Below are positions 31,560 through 33,145 of a stretch of 33,145 nt of DNA, piece after piece. Made by a program: the position numbers and the translations under genes. This stretch comes from TMED26 sp002694075 (GTDB taxonomy: Bacteria > Pseudomonadota > Alphaproteobacteria > Thalassobaculales > Thalassobaculaceae). Positions within the stretch are counted from its first letter, which is position 1. Each line of letters opens with the position of its first letter. The DNA lies in assembly GCA_036160575.1 (NCBI GenBank), contig JAYYDT010000092.1, positions 1 through 33,145 of the forward strand, in the 5' to 3' direction. The notes beneath the pieces were generated by a model that searched no databases, was not told where the DNA came from, and was given only the letters and a program-made list of their open reading frames with translations.

Positions 31560-33140
31560 TCAATAGCCGATCGCCGCGCCATCCTTGCGCGGATCGGAGC
31601 CGCCGATCAGCATGCCGTTGGCATGGTCGAAAATCACCGCCTGGCCGCCGCCGATGCCGATATTCATACGTTCGATCAGATGGCCGCGTTGGCCGAGCGC
31701 GACATAACTCTCGGGGCTGAACGTTTCCTCCATCTGCAAGCCGCCGGCGTAGGCGAAGCTGCGTGGGGCGTCGAGGGCCGCCTGGGGGTCCATGCCAAGA
31801 CGCAGGAGATTGGTCAAAAACGCCGATTGGCCGACCGACTGATACTGGCCGCCCATCACGCCGAACGGCCCAACCGGTTTGCCGTCCTTCATCAAGAAAC
31901 CCGGGATGATGGTGTGCATCGGTCGCTTACCGGGGGCGATGCAATTAGCGTGACCGGCGGTCAGGTTGAAAGCCTCGCCGCGGTTGTGCAGAAGCACGCC
32001 CGAGCCTGGCGCCATGATCGTCGAGCCGAAGCTGGAGAAGATCGAATTGATGAAGGAAATGGCGTTGCCGTCGGCGTCGACCACCGCCAGGTAGACGGTG
32101 TCGGGATGGGTCGGAAAATCGGATGGGTGGAAGATCCCGGCGCGCGCCGGGTCGATCATCGCCCGCAACCGGTCGCCATGGGCCGTCGACAGGAGCCGCT
32201 CGACCGGCACATCGACCTGGGCCGGGTCGCCGATATAGGCGTCGCGCTGGTGATAGCCGAGCTTGGCCGCCTCGGCCAAGATGTGGACCTGATCGACCTC
32301 ACTGAGCGACGGCCAATCATAGCCGTCGAGAATGTTCATGATCATCAAGGCGCAAAGGCCCTGGCCGTTGGGCGGGCATTCGAACACGTCATGACCGGCG
32401 AAACGGCCCTGGATCGGGTCGACGTATTCGGCGCTGGCGCTGGCGAAATCGTCGAGGGTGTGCAGACCGCCAAGGCCGCGTAACCGGGCGACGATATCTT
32501 CGGCGACGGCGCCGGTGTAAAAGCCGTCGCGGCCCTCACGGGCGATGGCCGCCAAACTGTCCGCCAAGCGCGGCTGGCGGAATTTGCCGCCCAGCGCCGG
32601 TGCCGCGCCGTTGACCAACATGACCTCGCCGGCGACCGCGTCGGCGCGCAAGATGCCCTCGTTCAGAACCCAATCGTTGTAGACCCGCGGATAAATCGGA
32701 AAGCCGTCGCGGGCATAGGCGATGGCCGGCGCTAACAAATCGGCGAGCGGCATGCGGCCATGGTCGCGGTTGAGCAGTTCCCAGGCGGCGACCGCGCCAG
32801 GCACGGTCACGGCGTGAGGTGTGAAGCGGTCGATCTTAGTGATCCCCTGGTCGGCGTACCATGCCGGATCGGCCGCCGCCGGCGCCCGCCCGGACCCGTT
32901 GAGGGCGATCGGCCGCGCCGCGCCGGCCGGCAGGTACAGCGCGAAACAATCGCCGCCGATACCGGTCATCGCCGGTTCCACCACGCACAAGGTGGCGACC
33001 GCGGCGAGCGCGGCGTCGACGGCGTTGCCGCCCGCTTTCAACACCGACAGGCCAACCTCGGAGGCCAGCGGGTGGGAGGTCGCGATAACGGCGTGTTCGG
33101 CGTAGACCGGCGAGCGGCCCGGACGTTGGAAGGAGCGCAT
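31560..33140 (-). CDS. Gamma-glutamyltransferase family N-terminal nucleophile hydrolase
   Basis: A 526-residue Ntn-hydrolase precursor. The threonine expected to become the new N-terminus after self-cleavage is T348 (HPDTVYLAVVD), aligned with T391 of E. coli GGT. 'GGNAVDAALAA', 'ALNGSGRAP' (R85), 'FECPPNGQG' and 'GVMGGQYQ' (the oxyanion glycines) complete the family pattern. It begins MRSFQRPGRS with no signal peptide, unlike classical periplasmic GGT, so it is probably cytoplasmic (YwrD-like). It may hydrolyse glutathione or another gamma-glutamyl or acyl amide. ATG 33140 is 5 bases from the window edge, so its ribosome binding site cannot be seen. It is the first visible gene of the unit with the Gfo/Idh/MocA and purB genes. 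Confidence 0.92.
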   Translation of the reverse strand: MRSFQRPGRSPVYAEHAVIATSHPLASEVGLSVLKAGGNAVDAALAAVATLCVVEPAMTGIGGDCFALYLPAGAARPIALNGSGRAPAAADPAWYADQGITKIDRFTPHAVTVPGAVAAWELLNRDHGRMPLADLLAPAIAYARDGFPIYPRVYNDWVLNEGILRADAVAGEVMLVNGAAPALGGKFRQPRLADSLAAIAREGRDGFYTGAVAEDIVARLRGLGGLHTLDDFASASAEYVDPIQGRFAGHDVFECPPNGQGLCALMIMNILDGYDWPSLSEVDQVHILAEAAKLGYHQRDAYIGDPAQVDVPVERLLSTAHGDRLRAMIDPARAGIFHPSDFPTHPDTVYLAVVDADGNAISFINSIFSSFGSTIMAPGSGVLLHNRGEAFNLTAGHANCIAPGKRPMHTIIPGFLMKDGKPVGPFGVMGGQYQSVGQSAFLTNLLRLGMDPQAALDAPRSFAYAGGLQMEETFSPESYVALGQRGHLIERMNIGIGGGQAVIFDHANGMLIGGSDPRKDGAAIGY

Positions 33141-33145
33141 GGACG

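Noticed and set aside
30596..31720. 374-codon frame on the plus strand
   Set aside because: It is antisense to the Gfo/Idh/MocA and GGT-like genes, both of which carry clear family motifs.
1..33145. Insertion sequences, phage genes, CRISPR arrays, tRNA or rRNA genes
   Set aside because: None was seen on either strand. There are no transposase or integrase motifs, no regularly spaced repeats beyond the short ones listed, and no cloverleaf or rRNA-like sequence.

Overview
The window reads as chromosomal DNA of a GC-rich alphaproteobacterium, most likely a Rhodospirillales-like free-living heterotroph. The reasons are the gltD-then-gltB order with Azospirillum-type GltB spacing, a CaiB/BaiF CoA-transferase, a cobalamin-linked C1 module of the kind common in marine and soil alphaproteobacteria, and uniformly GC-rich coding DNA. 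This lineage call is inference; no rRNA or tRNA is present. Twenty-nine protein genes (one cut by the left edge) and one gene remnant fill almost the whole window. No gene-free stretch exceeds 300 bases, and I see no insertion sequence, phage, CRISPR or RNA gene.

Layout. 1-365 (-): N-terminal part of uppP. 642-6648 (+): gltD-gltB, ammonia assimilation. 6690-6908 (+): remnant of a glutathione S-transferase C-terminus, butting tail to tail against an intact GST-like gene. 6905-9832 (-): GST, eda (KDPG aldolase) and a PYROXD2/phytoene-desaturase-like FAD enzyme. 9969-11705 (+): an HSD10-type dehydrogenase and a nitronate-monooxygenase-like FMN enzyme. 11702-12226 (-): SixA-type phosphatase. 12427-15504 (+): MarR regulator, EmrA/HlyD adaptor without a pump, and an NPP-type phosphodiesterase. 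15535-18195 (-): MATE exporter and class III CoA-transferase. 18264-19034 (+): an SDR-fold protein lacking the usual catalytic residues. 19059-22656 (-): galU-ugd-phosphohexomutase, making UDP-glucose and UDP-glucuronate for surface polysaccharide. 22763-24222 (-): VWA protein translationally coupled to a membrane J-domain protein. 24289-24789 (+): GNAT acetyltransferase. 24786-25187 (-): rhodanese-like protein. 25250-29146 (-): corrinoid C1 operon (MetF-like reductase, methyl-H4folate:corrinoid methyltransferase-like protein, RACo/RamA-like Fe-S activator). 29256-33140 (-): gamma-glutamyltransferase family protein, Gfo/Idh/MocA oxidoreductase, purB.

The most unusual points are: an orphan corrinoid C1 operon in which two adjacent genes end in arginine-rich tails, with no corrinoid protein or substrate methyltransferase in view; a VWA plus membrane J-domain pair joined by an ATGA overlap and facing an acetyltransferase gene across what looks like a bidirectional promoter; two abutting dyads at the marR promoter with a probable leaderless start; three imperfect 17-bp tandem copies spanning the stop codons of two convergent genes; three tail-to-tail junctions where the stop codons overlap in a TTAA or TTAG tetranucleotide; and a short-chain dehydrogenase fold that keeps only the lysine of its catalytic tetrad.

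No single locus is clearly a new defence or mobile system. The best candidates for undescribed biology are the C1 operon with basic tails and the VWA/J-domain pair.
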